A DNA stretch of 6,116 bases from Halanaerobium sp041694515 (GCA_041694515.1 JASMSZ010000140.1:1-6116), one strand, 5' to 3'; positions 1 through 5,894 are shown, numbered from the stretch's first letter. The notes: generated by a model from the letters alone, not told the origin. Numbers and translations: made by a program.

Positions 1-56
1 GCTCCATCAATAACTGAACAAAATGAAGGTTTCTCTGAGGGTGAATAATCGCACCC
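1..56 (-). repeat. Left copy of a dispersed terminator-like repeat, cut by the window edge
   Basis: Bases 1-41 closely match bases 6076-6114 near the other end of the window. Both copies share the start gctccatca, the central aaaatgaag and the end ttctctgaggg, differing by a few substitutions and small gaps. On the minus strand this copy lies about 100 bases downstream of the repressor gene stop, where a terminator would be expected. The other arm of its hairpin and any T-tract would lie beyond the window. A second small hairpin overlaps its edge: gggtg at 39-43 pairs with caccc at 52-56. A role as the terminator of the repressor transcript is inferred from position and from the more complete right-hand copy. 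Confidence 0.5.
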
Positions 57-142
57 AAATTTATAGTTCAATAATAAAATGCATTGTTTCTGAAAAATCC
101 AGTAAGTTTAATTTTTATAAACTACATCTAAAGATAAAAATA

Positions 143-511
143 TTAATCCTCTAAAACGTGATTCAAACCCTGTCCAAACAAACATAAAACATGATTATCA
201 TCCAGAGAGTAATAAACAGACCTACCTTCCTTTCGATATTTAACTAGGTTATTGTTCCTAAGAACTCTTAATTGATGAGATATTGCAGAAGAACTCATTT
301 CCAGTATTTCAGACAAATCACAAACACATAACTCCCTATCTTTTAAAGCATATAAAATATTTATCCGTGTTGGATCTCCTATGGTCTTAAATAGTTCTGA
401 AAGCTGATAAACAATATTTTCTTGAAGTTTACGGTCTTTCATTAAATTTACAACCTGCTCATCCGGGTCAAACACTTCACACATATCACAAAAATTTTTG
501 TCTTTTGCCAT
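143..511 (-). CDS. ArsR/SmtB-family metal-responsive repressor, CadC-like
   Basis: This 122-residue winged-helix repressor probably binds operators at metal-resistance promoters and lets go when it binds Zn, Cd or Pb. The core is typical of ArsR/SmtB: a dimer helix leading to GDPTRINILYAL (45-56), the metal-loop motif ELCVCDL (60-66), a recognition helix around SSSAISHQLRVLR (73-85), and a wing at YRKEGRSVYYSL (92-103). C62 and C64 with N-terminal C8 and C11 resemble the CadC alpha-3N site. D105, H107, H118 and E121 reproduce the alpha-5 site spacing (D-x-H, 11 residues, H-x2-E). In CadC the motif is CEIFC; here it is CEVFD, so the second cysteine is replaced by D15 and C8 may compensate. The ATG at 509-511 has GGGGGAG (520-526) eight bases upstream. 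It is the last of the minus-strand genes here, behind cadA. I see no copy of the cadA operator before it. The metal preference is not settled by sequence alone. Confidence 0.9.
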   Translation of the reverse strand: MAKDKNFCDMCEVFDPDEQVVNLMKDRKLQENIVYQLSELFKTIGDPTRINILYALKDRELCVCDLSEILEMSSSAISHQLRVLRNNNLVKYRKEGRSVYYSLDDNHVLCLFGQGLNHVLED

Positions 512-519
512 TAAATCAT

Positions 520-526
520 CTCCCCC
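520..526 (-). promoter_or_regulatory. Ribosome binding site of the repressor gene
   Basis: The minus strand reads GGGGGAG, eight bases before the ATG at 509-511. It supports this start, which also gives the N-terminal C8 and C11 expected for a CadC-like protein. Confidence 0.6.
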
Positions 527-560
527 AAATCAAAACTAGCACCTTATATTTATTTTAACA

Positions 561-598
561 TAGATTAATTTCTAATAGAAGGCATTTACTTTAATCTA
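561..598. repeat. Inverted repeats in the spacer before the repressor gene
   Basis: An 8-base perfect inverted repeat, tagattaa (561-568) and ttaatcta (591-598), encloses a smaller palindrome ttctaatagaa (570-580). It lies in the 112-base gap between the methyltransferase remnant and the repressor gene, upstream of the repressor start. It could be a regulatory dyad or an RNA hairpin. It does not match the operators at cadA, and AT-rich dyads of this size also arise by chance. On the minus strand a TATAAT lies just upstream (601-606), but I found no good -35 box for it. Confidence 0.3.
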
Positions 599-623
599 AA
601 TTATACAGCAGCAATTATTGGGG

Positions 624-1242
624 TTAAACTTTATATCCTGAAGCAACAAAGACACCGCCATTTTTAAAACTGTGATTTAAATTAAAATCTTTCACTTCTT
701 TTCTGCTTTTTAAATACTCCCAGGTTGGTCTAGTAACATCAGCATTACCAATTAAGTCTATAAAACGGCCCCATAAATTGAGTTCTTCCATATACCAATC
801 CATAATAACAATTTTACCGCCAACCCTTACAAGCGAAAGACTTTTATCAATAACTTTTTGCCATTCAGGCATAGCTGATAAACCCAATTCGAGATAGATA
901 GCATCAATATTTAATTCTTCTTCTGAAATAGATGCAATATCAGATTTATTAAATCTAGCAGCATCTTCATGTAAAGTTATTATATTATCCCAACCTTTTT
1001 TTCTAATTTTTTTCTGGCTTTTGTCAACATTCCTTCAGAATAATCAATACCAATTATTAAACCATTACTTTTCAACTGATTTTTAAGATATTTAAAACTT
1101 TGTCCAGTTCCACAGGGTAAAACTATTATATTACTGTTTTTTTAAAATCCAGTTTTTCAATAGCAAATTTTCGCGGCTTGTGATAATACCAGTCAGGTGC
1201 TAGTAGATCATATAGATAAGAAAAGATATCATAATATTTCAT
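624..1242 (-). pseudogene. Class I SAM-dependent methyltransferase, disrupted by two frameshifts
   Basis: Translation from the ATG at 1240-1242 (GGGGGG at 1249-1254 as ribosome site) begins MKYYDIFSYLYDLLAPDW and reaches stops soon after an A7 run at 1137-1143. Adding one A there restores IIVLPCGTGQ (SAM-binding motif I) and IIGIDYSEGMLTKAR (motif II). A second stop follows A7 runs at 1007-1013 and 996-1002, and one more A in either restores GWDNIITLHEDAARF. The frame then runs through IYLELGLSAMPEW, VRVGGKIVIMDW and TRPTWEYLKSR to the TAA at 624-626. The reconstructed protein is about 206 residues, a normal single-domain size with an UbiE/COQ5-like fold. The substrate is unknown. It has too few cysteines to be an ArsM arsenite methyltransferase. 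Both lesions are single-A losses in homopolymers, so sequencing undercalls or slippage rescue are as possible as true decay. The C-terminal part alone (624-887, TTG start) lacks the SAM site and is unlikely to be a gene. Confidence 0.8.
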
Positions 1243-1272
1243 TATAATCCCCCCACAGCCTTATAAATGATT

Positions 1273-1333
1273 TCCCTCTGAAGATTTTATCCAAACATAT
1301 TTCTGATGAAATTATTTTTAAGCTTCAGAGGGA
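1273..1333 (+). terminator. Long-loop inverted repeat with a T6 tail on the plus strand
   Basis: Arms tccctctgaag (1273-1283) and cttcagaggga (1323-1333) form a perfect 11-bp stem. The 39-base loop contains a second small palindrome, atttctgatgaaat (1299-1312). On the plus strand the stem is followed by TTTTTT (1334-1339), the layout of an intrinsic terminator. The flanking genes are both on the minus strand, where the stem is followed only by AAATCATTTA, so polarity is backwards for ending cadA. It may act as a bidirectional or antisense terminator, a processing or attenuation hairpin between cadA and the downstream genes, or a small mobile-repeat remnant. The stem sequence echoes the CTCTGAGGG arm of the repeats at the window ends. 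Confidence 0.5.
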
Positions 1334-1349
1334 TTTTTTACTTGCTTAA

Positions 1350-3590
1350 TTAAACATTACGGCTAATTCTCATAGCATTAAAGACAGCAATTAATGCCAC
1401 ACCTACATCGGCAAAGACTGCTCCCCACATGGTTGCTAAACCCACAGCACCCATTATAAGTACTATACCTTTTACACCTAAGGCCAGAATAATGTTCTGC
1501 CAGACAATTTTTCTTGTTCTCCGGGCAGTATTAATAGCAGTAATTAATTTTGAAGGCTCATCTGTCATTAAGACAACATCTGCTGCCTCAATAGCTGCAT
1601 CTGAACCAAGTCCTCCCATAGCAACACCTATATCAGAGCGAGCCAGAACAGGTGCATCATTGATTCCATCTCCTACAAAGATAAGTTTATCATTTTCTTT
1701 CTGTCTGCCAAGTAATTCTTCAATTTCATCTACCTTCTGATCCGGTAGAAGTTCAGAATAATAATTATCTAAGCCAAGCCGCTGGGCTACTCTCCCGGCA
1801 ACTGCCTCCCGATCACCAGTTAACATAGTTAACTGTTTAATACCTAATTCTTTTAAACCCTTAATTGCCTTTATCGAATCCTCTTTTAATTCATCCGTAA
1901 TTGTTATATAACCTGCGTATTTATTTTCAATCGCTAGATAAACAATTGTTCCATCTGCATCAACTTCCTGATATTCAATGTTATTTTTATTCATTAATTT
2001 GATATTACCTGCCAGAATTTCTTTGTCATCAACCACAGCTTTAATCCCGTGTCCAGAAATTTCCTGATAATCTTTTATTCTTTGATTATCAATTTTCTGG
2101 TCAAACGCTTCGACAATGGACTTTGCTATCGGGTGGGTGGAATGACTTTCAGCATAAGCAGCCATAGTTAAAATCTGCTCATTATTAAAGCCATTATATG
2201 ATTCCACCTTACTAACAGCAAATTCTCCTTTAGTTAAAGTTCCAGTTTTATCAAATACTATTTGACTAACATTGTTCAGTGCTTCCAGATAATTACCACC
2301 TTTAACCAGAACGCCCTGTCGCGATGCTCGACCTATTCCTCCAAAAAATCCTAACGGAATGGATACTACAAGTGCACAGGGACAGGAAATAACTAAAAAG
2401 ATAAGAGCTCGATAAAACCACTCTGCAAAGGCTGCTCCCTGTAAAAATAGTGGCGGTAAGACCGCAATAGCCAGAGCCGAATAGACTACAACCGGTGTAT
2501 AATAACGGGCAAATTTAGTAATAAACTTCTCAGTTGGTGCTTTTTTTGCACTGGCATTTTCCACAAGTTCCAAAATCTTAGATACTGTTGACTGACCATA
2601 TTCTTTTGTCACTTCTACTGTTAATAAACCATCTTTGTTAATTGTTCCACTCAAAATTTCATCACCAGTTTCAACTTTACGCGGAACAGATTCCCCGGTA
2701 AGTGCTGAAGTATCTACCATAGAACTTCCTTCAAGCACTTCTCCATCAAGTGGTACTTTTTCACCAGGTTTTATAATTATTATATCACCTATTTGAACAT
2801 CTTCAGGGTCAACCTCTTTTGTTGTATCTTCAAGTTTTAAATTAGCATAATCAGGTCTTATATCCATTAATTTTTTAATTGAGCGTCTGGAACGGTCAAC
2901 TGCTCTTTCCTGGAAAATCTCACCAACCATGTAGAAAAGCATTACTGCTACACCTTCAGGAAACTCCTGAATAGAAAAAGCTCCAATTGTTGCTATACTC
3001 ATTAAGAAGTTCTCATCAAAGACCTGGCCTCGCTTTATATTTTTGAAAGCTGCCATTAATACTGGTCCACCGATAAGCAGGTAACTGGAACCAAAAAGTA
3101 GCCATTCCAGATATATTGATAAACTTCCCAATTCTACTTCCAAAAATGGTAGTTCGAATTGTATTATTGCCAGAGCAAAAATTATTGTTCCCGGCCAGAA
3201 TCGTTTTTTAAGATAAGAATTTTCATCGTCAACCCCATGATCGCGATCATGTCCGTGACTCTCTTCGTGATCATTTACACGACCGTCCTCGTGATTATGT
3301 TCATGGACCTGGTTGTGATCAGACTTTTGATTAGCTCTTTTTCGTCTATTTCTAGACTCCTTAACAGTTAAGCCAGGTTCTATTCTATCTGCAATTTCTT
3401 GCAATTCATTTTCAAATGAATTATCAGCACCCTCTCCTTCAACAGTAATCGTGCTGGTAGCAAAATTCAAACTCACCTTTTCTATATCCTCTAAATTATT
3501 AACTTCTTTCTCAATCTTACCTGCACAATTAGTACAGGCCAAACCTTCTAGTTCAAATTTCTTTTTCTTATTTTCTGCTTTTTCTGGCAT
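1350..3590 (-). CDS. cadA: Zn/Cd/Pb-exporting P1B-2-type ATPase (CadA)
   Basis: This inner-membrane pump uses ATP to export soft divalent metals (Zn, Cd, Pb). The 746-residue protein starts with an HMA metal-binding domain containing GLACTNC (C19, C22). A charged linker follows with eight histidines between residues 92 and 118. All catalytic motifs are present: TGES (298-301) in the actuator domain, CPC (403-405) in the transport helix, DKTGTLT (phosphorylated D447), the HP motif (486-487), TGD (591-593) and GDGINDAP (640-647). CPC plus K707 in ALGVKG and D728 in FADVGVAL match the Zn/Cd/Pb subgroup seen in CadA and ZntA, rather than the copper pumps. The ATG at 3588-3590 has AGGGAGG (3597-3603) six bases upstream. 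It sits behind a strong promoter flanked by two ArsR-type operators, and the likely repressor is encoded two genes downstream. The sequence appears intact and full length. The exact metal preference cannot be read from sequence. Confidence 0.96.
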   Translation of the reverse strand: MPEKAENKKKKFELEGLACTNCAGKIEKEVNNLEDIEKVSLNFATSTITVEGEGADNSFENELQEIADRIEPGLTVKESRNRRKRANQKSDHNQVHEHNHEDGRVNDHEESHGHDRDHGVDDENSYLKKRFWPGTIIFALAIIQFELPFLEVELGSLSIYLEWLLFGSSYLLIGGPVLMAAFKNIKRGQVFDENFLMSIATIGAFSIQEFPEGVAVMLFYMVGEIFQERAVDRSRRSIKKLMDIRPDYANLKLEDTTKEVDPEDVQIGDIIIIKPGEKVPLDGEVLEGSSMVDTSALTGESVPRKVETGDEILSGTINKDGLLTVEVTKEYGQSTVSKILELVENASAKKAPTEKFITKFARYYTPVVVYSALAIAVLPPLFLQGAAFAEWFYRALIFLVISCPCALVVSIPLGFFGGIGRASRQGVLVKGGNYLEALNNVSQIVFDKTGTLTKGEFAVSKVESYNGFNNEQILTMAAYAESHSTHPIAKSIVEAFDQKIDNQRIKDYQEISGHGIKAVVDDKEILAGNIKLMNKNNIEYQEVDADGTIVYLAIENKYAGYITITDELKEDSIKAIKGLKELGIKQLTMLTGDREAVAGRVAQRLGLDNYYSELLPDQKVDEIEELLGRQKENDKLIFVGDGINDAPVLARSDIGVAMGGLGSDAAIEAADVVLMTDEPSKLITAINTARRTRKIVWQNIILALGVKGIVLIMGAVGLATMWGAVFADVGVALIAVFNAMRISRNV

Positions 3591-3596
3591 AATAAT

Positions 3597-3603
3597 CCTC
3601 CCT
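3597..3603 (-). promoter_or_regulatory. Ribosome binding site of cadA
   Basis: The minus strand reads AGGGAGG, six bases before the ATG at 3588-3590. It is a near-ideal site and supports the chosen start. Confidence 0.75.
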
Positions 3604-3628
3604 AGTTATAATTTAATATATGATTAAT

Positions 3629-3642
3629 TGAATAATTGTTCA
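3629..3642. promoter_or_regulatory. ArsR/SmtB-type operator O1, downstream of the cadA -10 box
   Basis: On the minus strand this reads TGAACA-AT-TATTCA, a 6-2-6 dyad of the form known for SmtB, ZiaR and CadC operators (TGAA-type half-sites around two bases). It begins five bases after the -10 box and so covers the expected transcription start. A repressor bound here would block initiation. The flanks are AT-rich and extend the dyad imperfectly towards the 12-2-12 form. Confidence 0.8.
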
Positions 3643-3647
3643 TATAT

Positions 3648-3676
3648 AGTATACAATTAAATTCGATTTTTGTCAA
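3648..3676 (-). promoter_or_regulatory. cadA promoter (sigma-A type)
   Basis: On the minus strand there is TTGACA (3671-3676), a 17-base spacer, then TATACT (3648-3653). The -35 is a perfect consensus and the -10 has five of six consensus bases. Initiation is expected near 3641, within operator O1. The 5' leader of roughly 50 bases includes the AGGGAGG ribosome site. Confidence 0.85.
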
Positions 3677-3683
3677 CAATGAT

Positions 3684-3697
3684 TGAGCAATTATTCA
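3684..3697. promoter_or_regulatory. ArsR/SmtB-type operator O2, upstream of the cadA -35 box
   Basis: The plus strand reads TGAGCA-AT-TATTCA, the same 6-2-6 pattern as O1 with one half-site change. Its nearer edge is eight bases from the -35 box, and its centre is 55 bases from that of O1. Together the two sites bracket the core promoter, a common layout for dimeric ArsR-family repressors. Binding is inferred from the pattern. Confidence 0.7.
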
Positions 3698-3712
3698 TAT
3701 ATTGTTTAAATA

Positions 3713-3740
3713 AAAAGATTTACCTTTAGGTAAATCTTTT
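3713..3740 (-). terminator. Intrinsic terminator of the LysM/M23 gene
   Basis: A perfect 12-bp stem, aaaagatttacc (3713-3724) with ggtaaatctttt (3729-3740), has a 4-base loop. On the minus strand it ends in TTTTTATTT. The stem overlaps the TAA stop of the upstream gene (3739-3741), so termination occurs right after translation ends. It insulates this transcript from the cadA promoter, whose O2 operator lies only 15 bases away. Confidence 0.85.
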
Positions 3741-4869
3741 AAATATATGATAAAGGATCAACTGGTCTTCCATTAACCTGAACCTCAAAATGCACATTTG
3801 GTCCTGTTGTATTACCGGTATTACCGGATTTTGCTATTAAATCACCTTTTGAAACTCTATCTCCAGTATTGACTATCAACTTAGAATTGTGTGCATAAAG
3901 TGTTCTCATTCCTTTTTGGTGTTCAATAATAATAGTTTTACCATAACCTCTAGCCCAACCACTATATACAACTCTACCTTCACCTGATGCTTTCACTTTC
4001 GAACCTGAAGGAACTGCATAATCAATACCTTCATGCATTCTTCCCCATCTCCTACCAAAATAAGACGAGATTCTTGCATATACTGGTTTAGTAAATACTT
4101 TTTCAAGGCGATCACGATAACCAAATTCAGGTTTTGCTCCAGGTAAGATTAATGTATCACCAGGTTGAACCCTATTTGGATTATTAATTAAATTACTGGC
4201 AATAATTTTGTTTAAACTTATATTAAACTTATCAGTAATAGATGAAAGATTCTCCCCCGGACTTATTTTATATAAGATCCCTTTTACTGGAAGAACCTTT
4301 ATCGTTTGACCGGGTTTTATTTTATTAATATTATTAATATCGTTTGCCCCAATTAAAGTATCTAAATCCACATTGTGCTTTTGAGCAATATCCCAAAGAG
4401 TTTCACCGTTTTCTACTCTGTGCTTTTTTATTTGATTAATTAAACCAATTCTACTGCCCGGCTTTCGACTATTTTCTTTAACTAATTCTTCAGTAAAACC
4501 CTGACTGGAGCTTTCAATATTATACTTTGTGTCTTTATCTTTATATAATTTTTCTATGTATTCTAACTTATTATTAAATTCTAACTGATTTTCTGCAAAA
4601 TTAAGTTCTGAATTCTCTGAGAGGTTAAATTCTTCTTGGATTTTAACAAAATCGGTCTTTCTCTCCAGTACATTTTTTCGCTTTTCCGTTATAATCAAAC
4701 TAAAATCTGAATTTTCTTTTGAGTTTCGCTTAAGATCAAGTTCTTTTTTTACAGAAATAGATCCTCTGGGAACTCTTGTGCTTTCCAAATGCCGCTCTCC
4801 CAGAACAAAGTTTTTGTAAATTATTGTAAATGCAATTAATAAAAGAATAGCTGTAAATCTTTTTTTCAT
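3739..4869 (-). CDS. Membrane-anchored cell-wall protein with two LysM domains and an M23 peptidase domain
   Basis: This 376-residue protein is probably an exported peptidoglycan endopeptidase or a hydrolase-activating factor. Residues 5-23 form a hydrophobic N-terminal segment, an uncleaved anchor or signal peptide. A polar, charged, low-complexity stretch (about 30-145) follows. Then come two LysM peptidoglycan-binding domains, about 150-193 (HRVENGETLWDIAQKH, then IKPGQTIKVL) and 200-242 (YKISPGENLSSITDKF, then VQPGDTLIL). The LytM/M23 domain covers about 260-376. Its zinc ligands are present: H279 and D283 in HEGIDYA, and H360 in NVHFEV. H327 in LYAHNSK is also kept. The usual HxH is NVH here, so the first, catalytic histidine is N358, and activity may be reduced or altered. 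The ATG at 4867-4869 is preceded by GGGGG (4881-4885), 11 bases away, a rather long spacing. It has its own promoter with an operator-like dyad, is divergent from uppP, and ends in a tight terminator. Confidence 0.9.
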   Translation of the reverse strand: MKKRFTAILLLIAFTIIYKNFVLGERHLESTRVPRGSISVKKELDLKRNSKENSDFSLIITEKRKNVLERKTDFVKIQEEFNLSENSELNFAENQLEFNNKLEYIEKLYKDKDTKYNIESSSQGFTEELVKENSRKPGSRIGLINQIKKHRVENGETLWDIAQKHNVDLDTLIGANDINNINKIKPGQTIKVLPVKGILYKISPGENLSSITDKFNISLNKIIASNLINNPNRVQPGDTLILPGAKPEFGYRDRLEKVFTKPVYARISSYFGRRWGRMHEGIDYAVPSGSKVKASGEGRVVYSGWARGYGKTIIIEHQKGMRTLYAHNSKLIVNTGDRVSKGDLIAKSGNTGNTTGPNVHFEVQVNGRPVDPLSYI

Positions 4870-4940
4870 ATTTCAGATTGCCCCCTGTTTTCATTAGTAT
4901 TGTATAAAAATAGTAAAGAATAGAATAAACTTTTAATGTA

Positions 4941-4954
4941 TGAGCAGATGTTCA
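4941..4954. promoter_or_regulatory. Operator-like dyad O3 at the LysM/M23 promoter
   Basis: On the minus strand this reads TGAACA-TC-TGCTCA. The first half-site is identical to that of O1 and the second to that of O2, giving the shared pattern TGAAYA-N2-TRYTCA. It begins five bases after the -10 box, exactly the offset of O1 in the cadA promoter, and covers the predicted start. This suggests control by the same repressor. A LexA-type GAAC-N4-GTTC site is a weaker alternative reading. Confidence 0.5.
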
Positions 4955-4959
4955 AACAT

Positions 4960-4988
4960 ATTATACTATATTTCTTCCCTAGCGTCAA
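4960..4988 (-). promoter_or_regulatory. Promoter of the LysM/M23 gene
   Basis: On the minus strand there is TTGACG (4983-4988), a 17-base spacer, then TATAAT (4960-4965). The -10 is perfect and the -35 has five of six consensus bases. Initiation is expected near 4953, leaving an untranslated leader of about 84 bases in which I see no known riboswitch. Confidence 0.8.
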
Positions 4989-5054
4989 AAAAATCTTACA
5001 CCCTACTATTCACCGGACTTAATTAAATTATTGAAACAGGAGTAAAAACTCAAT

Positions 5055-5083
5055 TTGTTAAAATGAAAACTATATGCTATAAT
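5055..5083 (+). promoter_or_regulatory. uppP promoter with extended -10
   Basis: TTGTTA (5055-5060), a 17-base spacer and a perfect TATAAT (5078-5083) are preceded by TG at 5075-5076, making an extended -10. Initiation near 5090 gives a short leader before the ATG at 5114. No ArsR-type dyad is visible here, so uppP appears to be controlled separately from its divergent neighbour. Confidence 0.8.
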
Positions 5084-5102
5084 AATTTAATAAAAATATA
5101 TT

Positions 5103-5107
5103 GGAGG
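5103..5107 (+). promoter_or_regulatory. Ribosome binding site that fixes the uppP start
   Basis: GGAGG lies six bases before the ATG at 5114-5116. The in-frame ATG at 5063 lies between the -35 and -10 boxes, upstream of the predicted transcript start, so 5114 is the real start. Confidence 0.8.
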
Positions 5108-5113
5108 TTATTT

Positions 5114-5881
5114 ATGGAAATTATCAAGTACTTAGTTTTAGGCGTAATCCAGGGAATAACTGAGTTCTTACCAATCAGCAGTTCAGGGCATATTGTGCTT
5201 TTTAAATATTTTTTAGATATTAAAGCTGGACTGACAATTGACATCTTTTTGCATTTTGGAACTTTACTGGCAATATTTTTTGTGTATTACCAGGATATAC
5301 TAAATATGATTTATTTTAAGGATGACTATAAGACTTTTAATCTATATATCATAATCGGCTCAATCCCTGCTGCAGTTGTAGGGATATTTTTTGAAGATTT
5401 TTTTGAAAAAATGAATTCTTCTTTAACTGTTGTCGGGTTTTTTTTAATAATTACCGGTATAATACTCTGGCTAACTAATAAAATAACAATCAATAAACGG
5501 AAGATAAAAGATATGTCGGTTTTAGATTCAATTTTTATAGGACTAGCTCAGGCACTCGCAATTTTCCCCGGTTTATCTCGCTCTGGATCTACTATAGCTG
5601 CCGGCTTATATAAAAATTTAAACAGAGAACTTGCTACCAAATTTTCGTTTATTCTTTCTATACCTGTCATAGGAGGAGCAACTCTTCTCAAACTAAAAGA
5701 ATTAACTTTAAATGGTACAACTGACCTAAATTATTTCTATCTATTTTTAGCTACTATATCATCAATGATCACAGGTTATCTTGCTATTAACTTTTTCTTA
5801 AAAATGATAAAAGAACAAAAACTTCATTATTTTGCCTATTATTGTATTCCACTTGGATTAATATTAATATTTTCTTTATAA
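5114..5881 (+). CDS. uppP: Undecaprenyl-diphosphate phosphatase (UppP/BacA)
   Basis: This integral membrane enzyme removes one phosphate from undecaprenyl diphosphate, regenerating the lipid carrier for peptidoglycan and other wall polymers. It commonly gives bacitracin tolerance when abundant. The 255-residue protein is slightly short for the family (about 265-275) but has both signature motifs. QGITEFLPISSSGH (13-26) carries E17 and H26, equivalent to E21 and H30 of the E. coli enzyme; E. coli E17 is Q13 here, a usual variant in Gram-positive proteins. PGLSRSGST (152-160) carries the catalytic arginine R156. Hydrophobic stretches cover most of the chain, including about 41-60, 76-93, 104-121, 179-192, 207-229 and 240-254. 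The start at 5114 follows GGAGG and a strong promoter; the upstream in-frame ATG at 5063 lies inside that promoter. It is divergent from the LysM/M23 gene, so two wall-related genes share one 244-base spacer. Confidence 0.96.
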   Translation: MEIIKYLVLGVIQGITEFLPISSSGHIVLFKYFLDIKAGLTIDIFLHFGTLLAIFFVYYQDILNMIYFKDDYKTFNLYIIIGSIPAAVVGIFFEDFFEKMNSSLTVVGFFLIITGIILWLTNKITINKRKIKDMSVLDSIFIGLAQALAIFPGLSRSGSTIAAGLYKNLNRELATKFSFILSIPVIGGATLLKLKELTLNGTTDLNYFYLFLATISSMITGYLAINFFLKMIKEQKLHYFAYYCIPLGLILIFSL

Positions 5882-5894
5882 TATCAGATTTGAC

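Noticed and set aside
624..887. A stand-alone 87-residue protein from a TTG start
   Set aside because: It is only the C-terminal third of the methyltransferase, lacks the SAM-binding motifs, and has no evident ribosome site.
624..1242. ArsM-type arsenite methyltransferase, suggested by a metal-resistance setting
   Set aside because: The reconstructed protein has only the cysteine in PCGTGQ, whereas ArsM needs several conserved cysteines; the C-terminal sequence is of another class I methyltransferase type.
1429..1740. A 103-codon plus-strand open frame
   Set aside because: It lies wholly antisense to the conserved C-terminal part of cadA, has no clear ribosome site, and its translation resembles no known protein.
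3159..3371. A 70-codon plus-strand open frame with hydrophobic residues
   Set aside because: It is antisense to the first transmembrane segment and His-rich linker of cadA; the hydrophobic content is a by-product of the opposite strand.
4941..4954. SOS (LexA) box at the LysM/M23 promoter, considered because some LysM proteins are SOS-controlled
   Set aside because: The fit to GAAC-N4-GTTC is imperfect and the outer bases do not match, while the 6-2-6 reading matches both cadA operators and shares O1's exact position.
5063..5113. Upstream ATG that would give uppP 17 extra residues
   Set aside because: It lies between the -35 and -10 boxes, upstream of the predicted transcript start, and has no ribosome site, whereas 5114 has GGAGG six bases ahead and matches the family N-terminus.
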